Assembly (NCBI RefSeq): GCF_021341785.1
Contig: NZ_JAJTTF010000007.1
Span: 1 to 64,000 of the forward strand
DNA from: Microbacterium sp. Au-Mic1
GTDB taxonomy: Bacteria; Actinomycetota; Actinomycetes; Actinomycetales; Microbacteriaceae
Direction of reading: 5' to 3'
DNA: 64,000 bases
Shown here: positions 1-12,583 of the stretch, piece by piece
Position numbering within the stretch: position 1 is the first letter of the stretch
Layout: each line of letters opens with the position of its first letter
Program-made: the position numbers and the translations under genes
Notes under the pieces: model-generated
What the model was told of the DNA's origin: nothing
The model's input: only the letters and a program-made list of their open reading frames with translations
The model's database searches: none

Positions 1-1351
1 CGGCTGAGGCGTCGGCGACGGGCGCAGGGCCGGCGGAGGGCGCCGGTGAGGGGTCGGCCGCAGGGGCGGGCGCCGGGTCCGGTGCGGGGGCAGGGGCAGG
101 GGCAGGGGCAGGATCGGGAGCCGGCGCGGGATCGGGAGCCGGCGCGGGAGCCGGCAGCAGTGAAGCATCCACGCCGTAGCTCTCGCCGGCGGAGAGCGAA
201 GGCGTCATCACCGTCCCCGGCGTGTGCCCGAGGCCGAGCACGTGGCCGAGCTCGTGGCGCACGACAGTGAGCAGGTCCATGTGCGCGGAGGCGGGATCGC
301 CGGGGAACGTCACGTCCCAGCCCCACCCCGCGGCGTGCGCGTCGATGATGACGGATCCGGAGTCCTCGCTGCCGAGCCAGCCGGCGTCGAGGTCGCCGAC
401 GGTCGCGCTGAATCCGGAGAAGTCCGCGTTCGGGTCGACGGCCTGCCATTCGGCCTGCGCCTGGGCCACCGCGGAGTCGAGCTGGCTCTGGGTGAGCACG
501 GCGGAAGCGTCCACCGGCGTGGCGGGGGCCGCGTCCGCCATGATCGGCGAAGGCGAGGGATCCGGAGTCGGGCTCGGAGTGCCGGCGGTTCCGGATCCGG
601 TCGTCCCGGTCGACGTGTCGGATGATCCCGTGCCCGTCGACCCGGTGCCGGTCGAACCCGTCCCGGTCCCCGTCGTGCCCGTCGAACCTGTGCCCGTCGA
701 CCCGGTGCTGGTCGTACCTGTGCCCGTCGACCCGGTGCCGGTCGAACCCGTGCCCGTCGACCCGGCGCCGGTCGAACCCGTGCCCGTCGACCCGGTCGCG
801 GGCGTGCCCGAGCTGCACGTGACGGAGTTGCCGTCGGCGCTGCGCACGCAGTGCATCTGCGAGCCCTGGTTCGACGGGGTCGGATCCGTCGTCGCCGGCG
901 ACGCGGCGGGAGTCACCGTCACGACCGTGCCGGGATCGCTCACCGGCGCCTCGACGACGCCCGATGCCACCGTCCCGGCGTCCGCGACCGGGGTGACCTG
1001 GCTCGCGGCGTCCACCTGCGCCTGCTGCAGCGCGGCCTCGTATGCGGCCTTCTCGGCGAGGTAGGCGGCCAGCGCCTCCGCGTACGCCGAGAACTGCTGC
1101 TGGGCGATCAGCCCCTCGAGCCGTGCCCGGCTGTTCGCAGCGTCCGCGGCGACGTTCGTCATCGCGGGAGCGGGGCGGGACGGGACCGAGGCGGGTGCGG
1201 CCACCGGCGGAACGGCCGAGGCGCTCGCCGGGAACGACATGACGAGCGCGGTCGCGAACGCGGCGACCAGCGCCACGGCGCGTGTGCGCCAGCTGCGCAC
1301 GATCGGAAGATCCGACGCGCGCCGCCCCCTGTCATCCGTCCTGGTCGACAC
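1..1351 (-). CDS. Secreted metzincin-type zinc metalloprotease with repeat linkers (partial)
   Basis: The gene starts at a GTG (1351) with GGAGG five bases upstream and runs off the left edge after 450 codons. Residues about 22-46 form a signal peptide ending in Ala-Ser-Ala, followed by a helical stretch rich in Ala and Gln. A low-complexity linker of ten-residue units built on Ser-Thr-Gly comes next. The catalytic domain carries [11 protein letters not shown] at residues 366-376, the HExxHxxGxxH zinc site of metzincins, preceded by an Ala-Ala-Gly-Trp-Gly-Trp stretch as in actinobacterial matrixin-like proteins. The part after it turns into Pro-Ala-Pro-Asp repeats and continues outside the window, so total size and anchoring are unknown. 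Family membership is firm from the zinc motif; the substrate is unknown. Confidence 0.8.
   Translation of the reverse strand, partial: MSTRTDDRGRRASDLPIVRSWRTRAVALVAAFATALVMSFPASASAVPPVAAPASVPSRPAPAMTNVAADAANSRARLEGLIAQQQFSAYAEALAAYLAEKAAYEAALQQAQVDAASQVTPVADAGTVASGVVEAPVSDPGTVVTVTPAASPATTDPTPSNQGSQMHCVRSADGNSVTCSSGTPATGSTGTGSTGAGSTGTGSTGTGSTGTGTTSTGSTGTGSTGTTGTGTGSTGTGSTGTGSSDTSTGTTGSGTAGTPSPTPDPSPSPIMADAAPATPVDASAVLTQSQLDSAVAQAQAEWQAVDPNADFSGFSATVGDLDAGWLGSEDSGSVIIDAHAAGWGWDVTFPGDPASAHMDLLTVVRHELGHVLGLGHTPGTVMTPSLSAGESYGVDASLLPAPAPAPDPAPAPDPAPAPAPAPAPDPAPAPAADPSPAPSAGPAPVADASA
631..797. repeat. Tandem 30-bp repeat inside the metalloprotease gene
   Basis: Units of 30 bp begin at 631, 661 (degenerate), 691, 721, 751 and 781 (partial). 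On the minus strand each unit encodes ten residues of the Ser-Thr-Gly linker. Near-identical DNA units of this kind can change copy number by slippage or recombination, which would lengthen or shorten the linker. Confidence 0.85.
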
Positions 1352-1363
1352 CAAGACCTCCAG

Positions 1364-1391
1364 CCCCGTAGAACGCACAGCTCCGTAGAAC
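1364..1391 (-). repeat. Direct repeat in the metalloprotease leader
   Basis: The 11-mer GTTCTACGGRG occurs twice, 17 bp apart, between the predicted transcription start and the GTG start of the metalloprotease gene. Its position in the leader next to the Shine-Dalgarno site suggests a regulatory role, but I recognise no known motif. Confidence 0.4.
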
Positions 1392-1427
1392 TGGTAGGCG
1401 CGCTCCCCCACGCGGATACCGAGACAA

Positions 1428-1457
1428 GTGGTACTCGCCCTGGAGCTCCCGCGTCAA
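1428..1457 (-). promoter_or_regulatory. Promoter of the metalloprotease gene
   Basis: A minus-strand TTGACG at 1457-1452 is followed after 18 bp by TACCAC at 1433-1428. The -35 box is close to consensus. It leaves a leader of about 70 bases before the GTG at 1351. The rest of the 1352-1655 gap holds only the ndh terminator. Confidence 0.5.
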
Positions 1458-1597
1458 TACCCAAAATCCCGGAAGTCCGCCGCGTCGTCGATTCGCGCGT
1501 TCCGCGGCGGATCCGCCCCCATGCCGTCGACGACATACAGCCAGTTCCGACGGCGTTTCCTGCGAGACGCCGGCATGGCGGCCCTGCTGCAGACGCA

Positions 1598-1639
1598 GAA
1601 CGCCCCCGGCCCCTCTGCGAAGAGGATCCGGGGGCGTTC
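1598..1639 (-). terminator. Terminator of the eno-ndh operon
   Basis: GAACGCCCCCGG at 1598-1609 pairs perfectly with 1628-1639. A nested CCTCT/AGAGG stem with a GCGA loop lies inside. The hairpin begins 16 bp after the ndh stop codon, where a rho-independent terminator would be expected, though no long U tract is seen. Confidence 0.8.
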
Positions 1640-1655
1640 CGAACGAGACGGGGCC

Positions 1656-3071
1656 CTACTTGGCGGCGCCGACCGGCTCCTTGGCCTTCTCGACCTTCGC
1701 CGGAGCCGCCTCGACGGCCGGGCGCGGACGTGCGGCGAACTCGTCGAACACGGCGCGCGGCGTCTGCACGGCCTCGAGGCCGACGATGTCGCGGCCGAGC
1801 CACAGGTTGTTCCACCAGCCCCACAGCACGCGCCACTTGCGCTCCCACGAGGGCATCGCGAGGCCGTGGTAGCCGCGGTGCGCGACCCAGGCCACGAAGC
1901 CCTTCAGCGCAAGCTTGCCGGACTGGAAGACGCCGTTGTAGAGGCCGAGACCGGCCACGGCGCCGAGGTTCTTGTGGAAGTAGTCCTTGGGCGTCTCACC
2001 GCGCAGCACCGCGACGAGGTTCTTGGCGAGCAGCTTGGCCTGGCGCACGGCGTGCTGCGCGTTGGGCACGCACATGCCTCCGACGCCGCCGCCGGACAGG
2101 TCGGGGACGGCCGACACGTCGCCCGCGGCCCAGGCGCCCTCGACGAACGCCTCGGGGGTGCCGACGCGCAGGTCGGCGCGGGTCTGGATGCGCCCGCGCT
2201 CCTCGACCGGCAGGTCGCCGCCGCGCACGACGGTGGGGTTGGCCATGACGCCCGCGGTCCAGACGATCAGGTCGGTCGGGATGACCTCACCGGTGGAGAG
2301 CTCGACGTTGCCGTCGACGGCGCCCTTGACCTGGGTGTCCAGGTGCACGTTGGCGCCGCGCTTGGCGAGATCCTTCAGCACCCATTCGCTCGTCTTCAGC
2401 GAGACCTCGGGCATGATCCGGCCCATCGCCTCGATGAGGTGGAAGTGGGTGTCGTCGAACGACAGCTGCGGGTACTTCGCGATGAGCGACGACGCGAACG
2501 AGCGGAGCTCGGCGAACGCCTCGATGCCGGCGAAACCGCCGCCGACGACGACGACCGTGAGCAGGCGGTCCCGCTCGGGCCCGGCGGGGATGGAGGCGGC
2601 CTTGTCGAAGTTCGACAGCAGCTTGTCGCGCACGGCGACGGCCTCTTCGATGGTCTTCAGACCGATCGCGTTGTCGGCGATGCCGGGGATCGGGAAGGTG
2701 CGCGAGACGGCACCCGCCGTCACCACGATCTGGTCGTACGCGAACTCGTACGGCTCGCCCATCGCCGGCGTGATCGTCGCGACCTTGCTGGCGTGGTCGA
2801 TGCCGGTGACCTTCGCCGTCACCACGTTGGTGCGCTTCAGGTGGCGTCGGTGGGCGACGACCGCGTGCCGCGGCTCGATCGACCCCGCGGCGACCTCCGG
2901 CAGGAAGGGCTGGTATGTCATGTACGGCAGCGGGTCCACCATCGTGACCTCGGCCTCGCCCTTGCGGAGGTGCTTCTCGAGCTTCCACGCGGTGTAGAAA
3001 CCGGCGTAACCACCGCCCACGATCAGGATCTTGGGCGCAGCAGCGCTCTTTGCCACGGTGCTCTCAGTCAC
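1656..3071 (-). CDS. ndh: Type II NADH dehydrogenase (NDH-2)
   Basis: This 471-residue flavoprotein should pass electrons from NADH to menaquinone at the inner face of the membrane without pumping protons. Two dinucleotide-binding motifs are visible: GGGYAG at residues 19-24 for FAD and GGGFAG at 177-182 for NADH. Length fits actinobacterial NDH-2. The C-terminal region after about residue 380 is where these enzymes attach to the membrane, and it ends in a charged Lys/Glu tail. It is the last gene of the apparent eno operon, 13 bp after the subtilisin-like protease gene, and is followed by a strong hairpin. The assignment is by family resemblance; quinone specificity is not visible. Confidence 0.92.
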   Translation of the reverse strand: MTESTVAKSAAAPKILIVGGGYAGFYTAWKLEKHLRKGEAEVTMVDPLPYMTYQPFLPEVAAGSIEPRHAVVAHRRHLKRTNVVTAKVTGIDHASKVATITPAMGEPYEFAYDQIVVTAGAVSRTFPIPGIADNAIGLKTIEEAVAVRDKLLSNFDKAASIPAGPERDRLLTVVVVGGGFAGIEAFAELRSFASSLIAKYPQLSFDDTHFHLIEAMGRIMPEVSLKTSEWVLKDLAKRGANVHLDTQVKGAVDGNVELSTGEVIPTDLIVWTAGVMANPTVVRGGDLPVEERGRIQTRADLRVGTPEAFVEGAWAAGDVSAVPDLSGGGVGGMCVPNAQHAVRQAKLLAKNLVAVLRGETPKDYFHKNLGAVAGLGLYNGVFQSGKLALKGFVAWVAHRGYHGLAMPSWERKWRVLWGWWNNLWLGRDIVGLEAVQTPRAVFDEFAARPRPAVEAAPAKVEKAKEPVGAAK

Positions 3072-3084
3072 GGAGGCTTACTCC

Positions 3085-4395
3085 TCAGTCATCGGGATTT
3101 TGGCGTGCGGATGCGCGCGCCGAACGGATGCGCCGGGCAGCAGCGGTGACGCCAAGCGCTATCAGGATACCAGGCACCGTGAGGGCTGTGAGCGGCAGGG
3201 TACCGTACAGCAACGAGTCCGGGCTGGGGATCAGCGGCGAGGTGGCCTTGGTCGGCGCATCCGCGCGCGGCAGAGGCGGGATCGCGACCGGGGTCGAGGT
3301 CGGCTGCTGCGGCTGCGGGGCCTCCGCCCGGCGGTGCAGGCGGATCCAGTCGGCCAGGTCGCCGAGCGGGTTCTGATCGACCGAAGGCACCGACGCGGAC
3401 ACCGCCGCCGCCGCGTCGATCAGGCCGTAACCGTAGAGCGGGTCGGGATGCGCGGTCGCCTGCGGCGCAGGGCGTGCCGTCTGGATGATCTGGTTGATCA
3501 CGTTGTTCGCGTCCATGTCGGGGTGAGCCGCGCGCACGAGGGCGACGACGCCGGCCACGATCGGGGCCGCACCGCTCGTGCCGTTCCAGGTCTCGATCGT
3601 CCCGTTCGCGTCGACGCCGAGCAGCGACTCACTGGGCGCCGAGACGGCGATCGAGATGCCCTGGGTCGATGCGGCCTTGCTGGCAACACCGCGCTGGTCC
3701 ACTCCCCCGACCGCGAGCACACCCGGGATCGTCGCGGGGGCGCCGACCATGGCCGTACCGCTGCCGCGGTTGCCGGCCGCCACCACCACCACGACGTCGT
3801 GCTGGAAGGCGTAGAGGAACGCCTCGTCCCAGCTGCGGTCCCACTCCAACGTGTTCGTGGTGAACGACAGATTGATCACGTTGGCGCCGTGGTCGACGGC
3901 CCACTTCATCGCGTCGGCCACCTGCTTCGTGAACGGCACGGGCGCCGTGGTTCCGAACCCGAGCGAGACGGAGAGCAGCTTCGCCTCGGGCGCGACGCCG
4001 ATCATGCCGGTGCCGTCGGCCTTCGGCCTGCCCGCCGCCAGGGAGGCGACTCTGGATCCGTGATCGCTGTCCAGCGGCCCGAGCGGCGTGCGGCCGTCAT
4101 CGGATCCGATCCCCGAGACGTCGGTGCCGTCGGTGACGGCGCCCTCGAACTCGGGCGGGCCCTTGGCGATGCCCGTGTCGATGACCGCGATGGTGACGCC
4201 CGCGCCGCGCGTGGTCTTCCACGCGGCGTCGATGTGGGCGCCCTCGAGCCAGTACTCGGCCGCGCGCTCGGGATCCGTCGGGCTCGGCGTCGGGGTGGCC
4301 CCGATCGCGAGCGGAGCCACGAGAGCGAGCGCGAGCACCGCCACGACGGATCGGATCCGCCGTGCGTTCAGGAGGCGTGTGGTCGACGACGTCAT
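3085..4395 (-). CDS. Subtilisin-like (S8) membrane-anchored serine protease, mycosin-like
   Basis: The catalytic triad is Asp73 (VIDTG), His112 (DHGSRVASLAAG) and Ser274 (GTSGAAP), with Asn209 in AAGN for the oxyanion hole. I chose the ATG at 4395 because it is followed directly by a hydrophobic signal segment (residues about 15-33) and lies 10 bp after the preceding stop; a longer reading frame would add an arginine-rich extension with no signal character. The C-terminus has a Pro-rich linker and a transmembrane helix at about 397-418 followed by Arg residues, the layout of type VII secretion mycosins (MycP). No ESX/type VII genes are in the window, so a type VII role is unproven. The protein is 436 residues long and should act outside the membrane. 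Confidence 0.85.
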   Translation of the reverse strand: MTSSTTRLLNARRIRSVVAVLALALVAPLAIGATPTPSPTDPERAAEYWLEGAHIDAAWKTTRGAGVTIAVIDTGIAKGPPEFEGAVTDGTDVSGIGSDDGRTPLGPLDSDHGSRVASLAAGRPKADGTGMIGVAPEAKLLSVSLGFGTTAPVPFTKQVADAMKWAVDHGANVINLSFTTNTLEWDRSWDEAFLYAFQHDVVVVVAAGNRGSGTAMVGAPATIPGVLAVGGVDQRGVASKAASTQGISIAVSAPSESLLGVDANGTIETWNGTSGAAPIVAGVVALVRAAHPDMDANNVINQIIQTARPAPQATAHPDPLYGYGLIDAAAAVSASVPSVDQNPLGDLADWIRLHRRAEAPQPQQPTSTPVAIPPLPRADAPTKATSPLIPSPDSLLYGTLPLTALTVPGILIALGVTAAARRIRSARASARQNPDD

Positions 4396-4405
4396 CGGAC
4401 TCGGC

Positions 4406-4927
4406 TCACCGCCCCAGGGCGGCTCCCGGCTCCACGCACTCGCAGCGCTGGGGCGACCACCGCGCGCGCTGCAGCGCCTCGTCGCCGATGGGGTTGACGC
4501 CCTCCCCCGCGGCCAGCGCATGGCCGGCCAGGGCGTGCAGGCACTTCACGCGGGAGGGCATGCCCCCCGCCGAGACGCCCGCGATCTCGGGCACATCGCC
4601 GTACTGCGCGCGGTCGGCGAGATATGCCTGATGCGCCCTCAGGTAGGCGGCCGCCGTGTCCTCGTTGTCCAGCAGCGCGGCGAGCTCCGGCATCACGTGT
4701 TCGGCCTCGAGGGTCGACATCGCGGCGGCCGCGGCCGGGTGCGAGAGGTAGTAGAAGGTGGGGAACGGCGAACCGTCGGCCAGTCTCGGCAGCGTCGCCA
4801 CGACCGTCGGGTTGCCGCAGACGCACCGAGCGGCGACCCCGACGACCCCCCTGGCCTCACGGCCGAGCTGGGCGGAGACGACCGCGATCTCGGCGTCGGT
4901 GGGCGGGGCGAAGGGCGGCGTGGTCAC
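4406..4927 (-). CDS. DUF501 family protein
   Basis: This 173-residue protein matches the actinobacterial DUF501 family, whose function is unknown; a homologue follows the FtsB-like gene next to enolase in mycobacteria. Cys residues cluster around the CVCGNP motif near residue 37 and near the C-terminus (KCLHALAGHALAAGEG, then CECVEPG), which hints at a metal site, though I cannot prove it. The gene starts with GTG six bases after TACCCT, so it may be read both from the operon and from its own leaderless promoter. It is followed after 10 bp by the subtilisin-like protease gene. Confidence 0.85.
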   Translation of the reverse strand: MTTPPFAPPTDAEIAVVSAQLGREARGVVGVAARCVCGNPTVVATLPRLADGSPFPTFYYLSHPAAAAAMSTLEAEHVMPELAALLDNEDTAAAYLRAHQAYLADRAQYGDVPEIAGVSAGGMPSRVKCLHALAGHALAAGEGVNPIGDEALQRARWSPQRCECVEPGAALGR

Positions 4928-4933
4928 CCCTCC

Positions 4934-4939
4934 AGGGTA
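4934..4939 (-). promoter_or_regulatory. Leaderless -10 box, DUF501 gene
   Basis: TACCCT lies six bases upstream of the GTG start at 4927, giving transcription from about the start codon. The intervening GGAGGG is too close to serve well as a ribosome binding site. Confidence 0.4.
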
Positions 4940-4961
4940 CGGGGTCCGCCTGCGGGACGCC

Positions 4962-5492
4962 TCAGCGCGCGCCCGAGCCTGCGGCGGTCTTGGCGAGGCC
5001 GGCCCCGGTCACGCTGCGCAGCAGCTGTCCTGCCCAGTCCGACGACTTCTCCTGCACGGTGTCGCTGACGGGTGCCTGTTCGACGGGCTGAGCGGCAGGA
5101 TCGATGTCGTTGTCGATCAGGTAGACGACCTCGCCCGGCTTGACGTAGAACAGCCGTTCCCTGGCCTGCGCGGTGATGTAGGCCGGATCGTTCCAGCGCT
5201 GGCGCTCCGCCGTGAGGGCGTCGATCTGCTTCTGCGTGACCTGCACGGAGTGCTCCAGCGCCGCGATCCGCTGCTTCTGATCGAGATAGGTGCCGAGGGT
5301 GGGCACGAGCACCCACGCCCCGAGCACGACGAGCGACAGCATGATCACCATGAAGCCGCTGAGCCTGATGCCGCCGACCCAGCCCCGCACGTCGACGGCG
5401 CGGGCGGGCGCGGCGCGCTCGGGCCGCCCGGCCGGCCGGACTCCGGAAGCGGCCGCCGCGGACGACGAAGGAGGAGTCCGACGTGATGTCAT
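4962..5492 (-). CDS. ftsB: FtsB/DivIC-type septum formation initiator
   Basis: This 176-residue bitopic membrane protein should work in the divisome with FtsL and FtsQ. It has a cytoplasmic N-terminus rich in Ser, Pro and Arg, one transmembrane helix at about residues 45-67 (GFMVIMLSLVVLGAWVLVP), then a coiled coil with heptads (QKQRIAALEHSVQVTQKQIDAL) and the family motif RERLFYVKPGE. It follows eno by 67 bp and precedes the DUF501 gene by 34 bp, the usual actinobacterial order. Its ribosome binding site GGAGGAGGAG can pair with a sequence just inside the gene, so translation may be controlled by a hairpin. Confidence 0.9.
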   Translation of the reverse strand: MTSRRTPPSSSAAAASGVRPAGRPERAAPARAVDVRGWVGGIRLSGFMVIMLSLVVLGAWVLVPTLGTYLDQKQRIAALEHSVQVTQKQIDALTAERQRWNDPAYITAQARERLFYVKPGEVVYLIDNDIDPAAQPVEQAPVSDTVQEKSSDWAGQLLRSVTGAGLAKTAAGSGAR

Positions 5493-5501
5493 GACTCCTC
5501 C
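5470..5501 (-). promoter_or_regulatory. Hairpin that can mask the ftsB start site
   Basis: On the minus strand GGAGGAGTC (5501-5493) in the Shine-Dalgarno region is perfectly complementary to GACTCCTCC (5478-5470) inside the gene. The 14-base loop contains the ATG. Folding would hide the ribosome binding site and lower initiation. Confidence 0.5.
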
Positions 5502-5519
5502 TCCGTGTCGTCAGCGGCC

Positions 5520-5536
5520 TCCGGCCGATGGCCGGA
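5520..5536 (-). terminator. Weak hairpin between eno and ftsB
   Basis: TCCGGCC and GGCCGGA form a seven-pair stem with a three-base loop between the eno stop and the ftsB start. It could attenuate transcription from the highly expressed enolase into the division gene; alone it is too small to call a full terminator. Confidence 0.3.
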
Positions 5537-5559
5537 CCGGCGATATGCGGATGTGCCGC

Positions 5560-8276
<2,717 letters not shown>

Positions 8277-8320
8277 CCGCACGGGCGCCGAGCCGGCCGC
8301 CGCCACGGCCGGGGAACGCG

Positions 8321-8352
8321 GAAGGGCCGCGCGGTGATCCGCGCGGCCCTTC
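8321..8352. terminator. Bidirectional terminator
   Basis: A perfect 14-bp stem (8321-8334 with 8339-8352) closes on a TGAT loop. It lies between the convergent PP-loop gene and the sugar-binding protein gene and can serve both. Confidence 0.85.
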
Positions 8353-8375
8353 GCTGTCTCTGTCCGGTGCAGGAC

Positions 8376-9491
8376 TTACTTGTTGTACGACTTCACGACG
8401 TCGAGCAGAGCCGGGACGTTGGCGTACGCCTCGGCGGCGTTGTCCTTCGTCACGATGACCGGCGCGAGCAGGAACGACGGGACGACCTTGACGCCGTTGT
8501 TGTAGGACTTGGTGTCGTTGACGTCGACCTTGTCGCCCTTCTGCAGCTCCTGAGCCATCTTGATCGCCTGGGCGACCAGCAGCGTGGTGTCCTTGTTGAT
8601 CGTGGAGTACTGCACGCCCTCCATGATCGACTTCACCGACTCGACCTCGGAGTCCTGGCCGGTGACCACCGGAACCGGCTTGCCGGCCTGCTGCACCGAG
8701 GTGATGATGGCGCGGGCGAGGGTGTCGTTCGGGCTCAGCACGCCGTCGATCGTGGCGGAGCTGTAGTTGGCGGTGAGCAGCGCGTCCATGCGGCGCTGCG
8801 CGTTCTCTGCCTTCCAGCCGTCCGTCGCGGTCTGGGTGATCTCGGTCTGACCCGAGACGACCTTGAGCGTGCCGTCCTTGATCTTCGGCTCGAGCACGTC
8901 CATCGCGCCCTTGAAGAAGACCGCCGAGTTCGCGTCGTCCGCGGAGCCGGAGAACAGCTCGATGTTGTACGGCGCCGGGTGGCCCGCGCGCTTGGCGAGG
9001 CCGTCCAGCAGGGCCTGGCCCTGCAGCTGACCGACCTTGAAGTTGTCGAACGCGACGTAGTAGTCCACGGCGTCCGTGTTCTCGATCAGGCGGTCGTACG
9101 CGATGACGGTCGCGCCGGCGTCGTGCGCGGCCTTGACCTGGGTGGACAGCTGCTTGCCGTCCTTCGCGCCGATGATGATGACCTTCGCACCGCCGGTGAC
9201 CATGGCCTGGATCTGGTTCTGCTGCTCGGCGACGGTGTTGCTGGCCGGCGCGTACTGCACGTCGGGCTTGAAGCCCGCCTTGGTCAGACCGTCGGTGAAC
9301 AGCTTGCCCGCCAGCACCCAGTTCTCACTGGTCTTGTCCGGCAGGGCGACACCGATCTTCGCGTCGGCCGCGAAGCCCTTGGCGGCCGCACCGCTCGAGG
9401 CGGGGGTTCCGCCGCGCTCGGACGAGCAGCCGGTGAGGGCGAAGGCACCCGCGACGACGACCGCTGTCGCCGAAAGGAGGATCTTCTTCAT
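8376..9491 (-). CDS. Sugar ABC transporter substrate-binding lipoprotein (ChvE-like)
   Basis: The gene encodes a 371-residue periplasmic-binding-protein-like lipoprotein. I placed the start at the ATG at 9491 because it gives a classic signal peptide (KK, then a hydrophobic stretch) ending in the lipobox LTGC. The mature part (IGVALPDKTSENWVL, VIIIGAKDG, VIAYDRLI) belongs to the Peripla_BP_4 sugar-binding family and looks most like ChvE-type multiple-monosaccharide binders. It is the last gene of the transporter operon, 76 bp after the permease gene. The sugar cannot be read from the sequence; xylose, glucose or galactose are possible. Confidence 0.9.
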   Translation of the reverse strand: MKKILLSATAVVVAGAFALTGCSSERGGTPASSGAAAKGFAADAKIGVALPDKTSENWVLAGKLFTDGLTKAGFKPDVQYAPASNTVAEQQNQIQAMVTGGAKVIIIGAKDGKQLSTQVKAAHDAGATVIAYDRLIENTDAVDYYVAFDNFKVGQLQGQALLDGLAKRAGHPAPYNIELFSGSADDANSAVFFKGAMDVLEPKIKDGTLKVVSGQTEITQTATDGWKAENAQRRMDALLTANYSSATIDGVLSPNDTLARAIITSVQQAGKPVPVVTGQDSEVESVKSIMEGVQYSTINKDTTLLVAQAIKMAQELQKGDKVDVNDTKSYNNGVKVVPSFLLAPVIVTKDNAAEAYANVPALLDVVKSYNK

Positions 9492-9567
9492 TGGGATCTC
9501 TTTCTCTCTTGGTGTGTGCATCTCAGGTGAATGCAGGATCGTGCCGCGAGCGCGGCCCGGACCTCTT

Positions 9568-10895
9568 TTACTTGCCGCTCGCGCTGCCGGCGGCGGTGGG
9601 GAACGGCTCTTCCGAACGGGAGAACCGGCGCGTGATGAAACCGGTGAGGGACGGACGGCCCTGCTGCTTGTTCCAGACGTCGACCGCGACCGCGAGCAGG
9701 AGCACGAGGCCCTTGACCATCGAGACCACGTCGGCGCCGAAGCCGAGCAGCGCCATACCGTTGTTGAGGAAGGCCATGACCAGACCACCGATGATCGATC
9801 CGATCACGGTGCCGATGCCGCCGGAGACGGCCGCACCGCCGATGAACACGGCCGCGATCGCGTCGAGCTCCCAGCCGTTGCCGTCCTGGGGGCCCGAAGC
9901 CGTGGCGCGGGCGACGTAGATCATCGCCGCGACCGACGCGAGCACCGACATGTTCATCATCACGAAGAAGTCGGTCCAGCGGTCCTTCACGCCGCTCAGG
10001 CGCGCGGCCTGACGGTTGCCGCCGACCGCATAGAGGTGACGGCCGAACACGGTGTTGCGGGTGACGAAGGTGTAGACGATGACGAGCAGCAGCAGGATCA
10101 CGCCCGAGATCGGGAAGCTCGTTCCCGGCCGCCCGGTGGCGAACAGCCAGCCCGCCACGAGGATCAGGGCGGACAGGACCACGACCTTGACGACGCTGAC
10201 CCAGACCGGCGCGACCTCGGTGCCCGCCTTGCGCTGCGAGCGGCGCAGGAACATCTCGAACACGACCACCCAGACGACGGCGAGCAGCGCGAGCACCATG
10301 GTGAGGAAGTTGAACGGAACCGAGATCGGCAGCTCGGGAAGGTAGCCGGCCCCGATGTACTGGAAATCGGTGGGAACGGCGACCGAGGTCGACTGGCCGA
10401 ACCACTGGTTCGCGCCGCGGAAGAACAGCATTCCCGCCAGGGTCACGATGAACGCGGGGACGCGCACGAATGCGACCCAGAATCCCTGCCACGCGCCGAC
10501 GAGCGCGCCGAGGGCGAGGCCGAGGAGGATGGCCGCCCACCACGGGAAGTGCCAGTTCGCCATCGACTGGGCCACGATGATGCCGACGAAGGCGGCGACC
10601 GAGCCGACGGACAGGTCGATGTGGCCCATGATGATGACCATCACCATCCCGATCGCGAGGATCAGGATGTATGAGTACTGGCTGACGACGTTGATCAGGT
10701 TGCCAGGCGACAGAGTCAGCCCGCCGGTCCAGATCTGGAAGATGATGATGATCACGACCAGGGATCCGAGGATGCCGAACTGACGGCTGGTGGACTGGCC
10801 GCCGCCCATCATCTTCGTGATGTCGCGGAAGCGGAAACCCTCCGGCGTCGGAGGCGTCGGCGTCGTGGCCGACGGGGTCGGGGTCGTGGTGGTGC

Positions 10896-10899
<4 letters not shown>
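9568..10899 (-). CDS. mmsB: Sugar ABC transporter permease (MmsB-like)
   Basis: This 443-residue membrane protein has a Thr/Pro-rich cytoplasmic N-terminus and about ten hydrophobic helices. The stretch [22 protein letters not shown] is the signature region of the BPD_transp_2 (ribose/xylose type) permeases. The start overlaps the ATPase stop by four bases, so the two are translationally coupled. It forms the channel with the ATPase encoded upstream and receives sugar from the lipoprotein encoded downstream. Length and insertion pattern fit the mmsB group better than rbsC. Confidence 0.9.
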
Positions 10900-12464
<1,565 letters not shown>

Positions 12465-12507
12465 GGATCTCCTTCGATACCAAAGTCCGATGTTGATGTT
12501 CCAGTAA

Positions 12508-12523
12508 ATGTTACCGTTCACAT
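12508..12523 (-). promoter_or_regulatory. LacI-family operator in front of mmsA
   Basis: ATGTGAACGGTAACAT (minus strand) is an imperfect palindrome with the central CG typical of LacI-family sites. It lies just downstream of the predicted -10 box and 44 bp before the mmsA GTG. It matches the site at 13612-13627 in 14 of 16 positions. Confidence 0.75.
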
Positions 12524-12531
12524 CGGGTTAC

Positions 12532-12560
12532 ATCGTGCCCTCGCGCTTCGGCAGTGTCAA
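12532..12560 (-). promoter_or_regulatory. Promoter of the sugar transporter operon
   Basis: TTGACA at 12560-12555 and CACGAT at 12537-12532 are separated by 17 bp on the minus strand. The operator starts eight bases past the -10 box, covering the transcription start, which fits repression. Confidence 0.6.
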
Positions 12561-12583
12561 GTGCCGTCGCCGAATTCGTGTCC

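Noticed and set aside
80-170. Short G-rich repeats near the left edge, considered as a CRISPR or origin repeat
   Set aside because: They are the coding repeats of the Pro-Ala-Pro-Asp tail of the metalloprotease, with no spacer structure.
851-2248. A long plus-strand open frame opposite the metalloprotease and ndh genes
   Set aside because: Its product is an arginine-rich, low-complexity shadow typical of high-GC DNA, while the minus strand has recognisable proteins.
9543-9556. Hairpin GCCGC/GCGGC between the sugar permease and binding-protein genes as a terminator
   Set aside because: Only five pairs with no U tract; at most a processing site.
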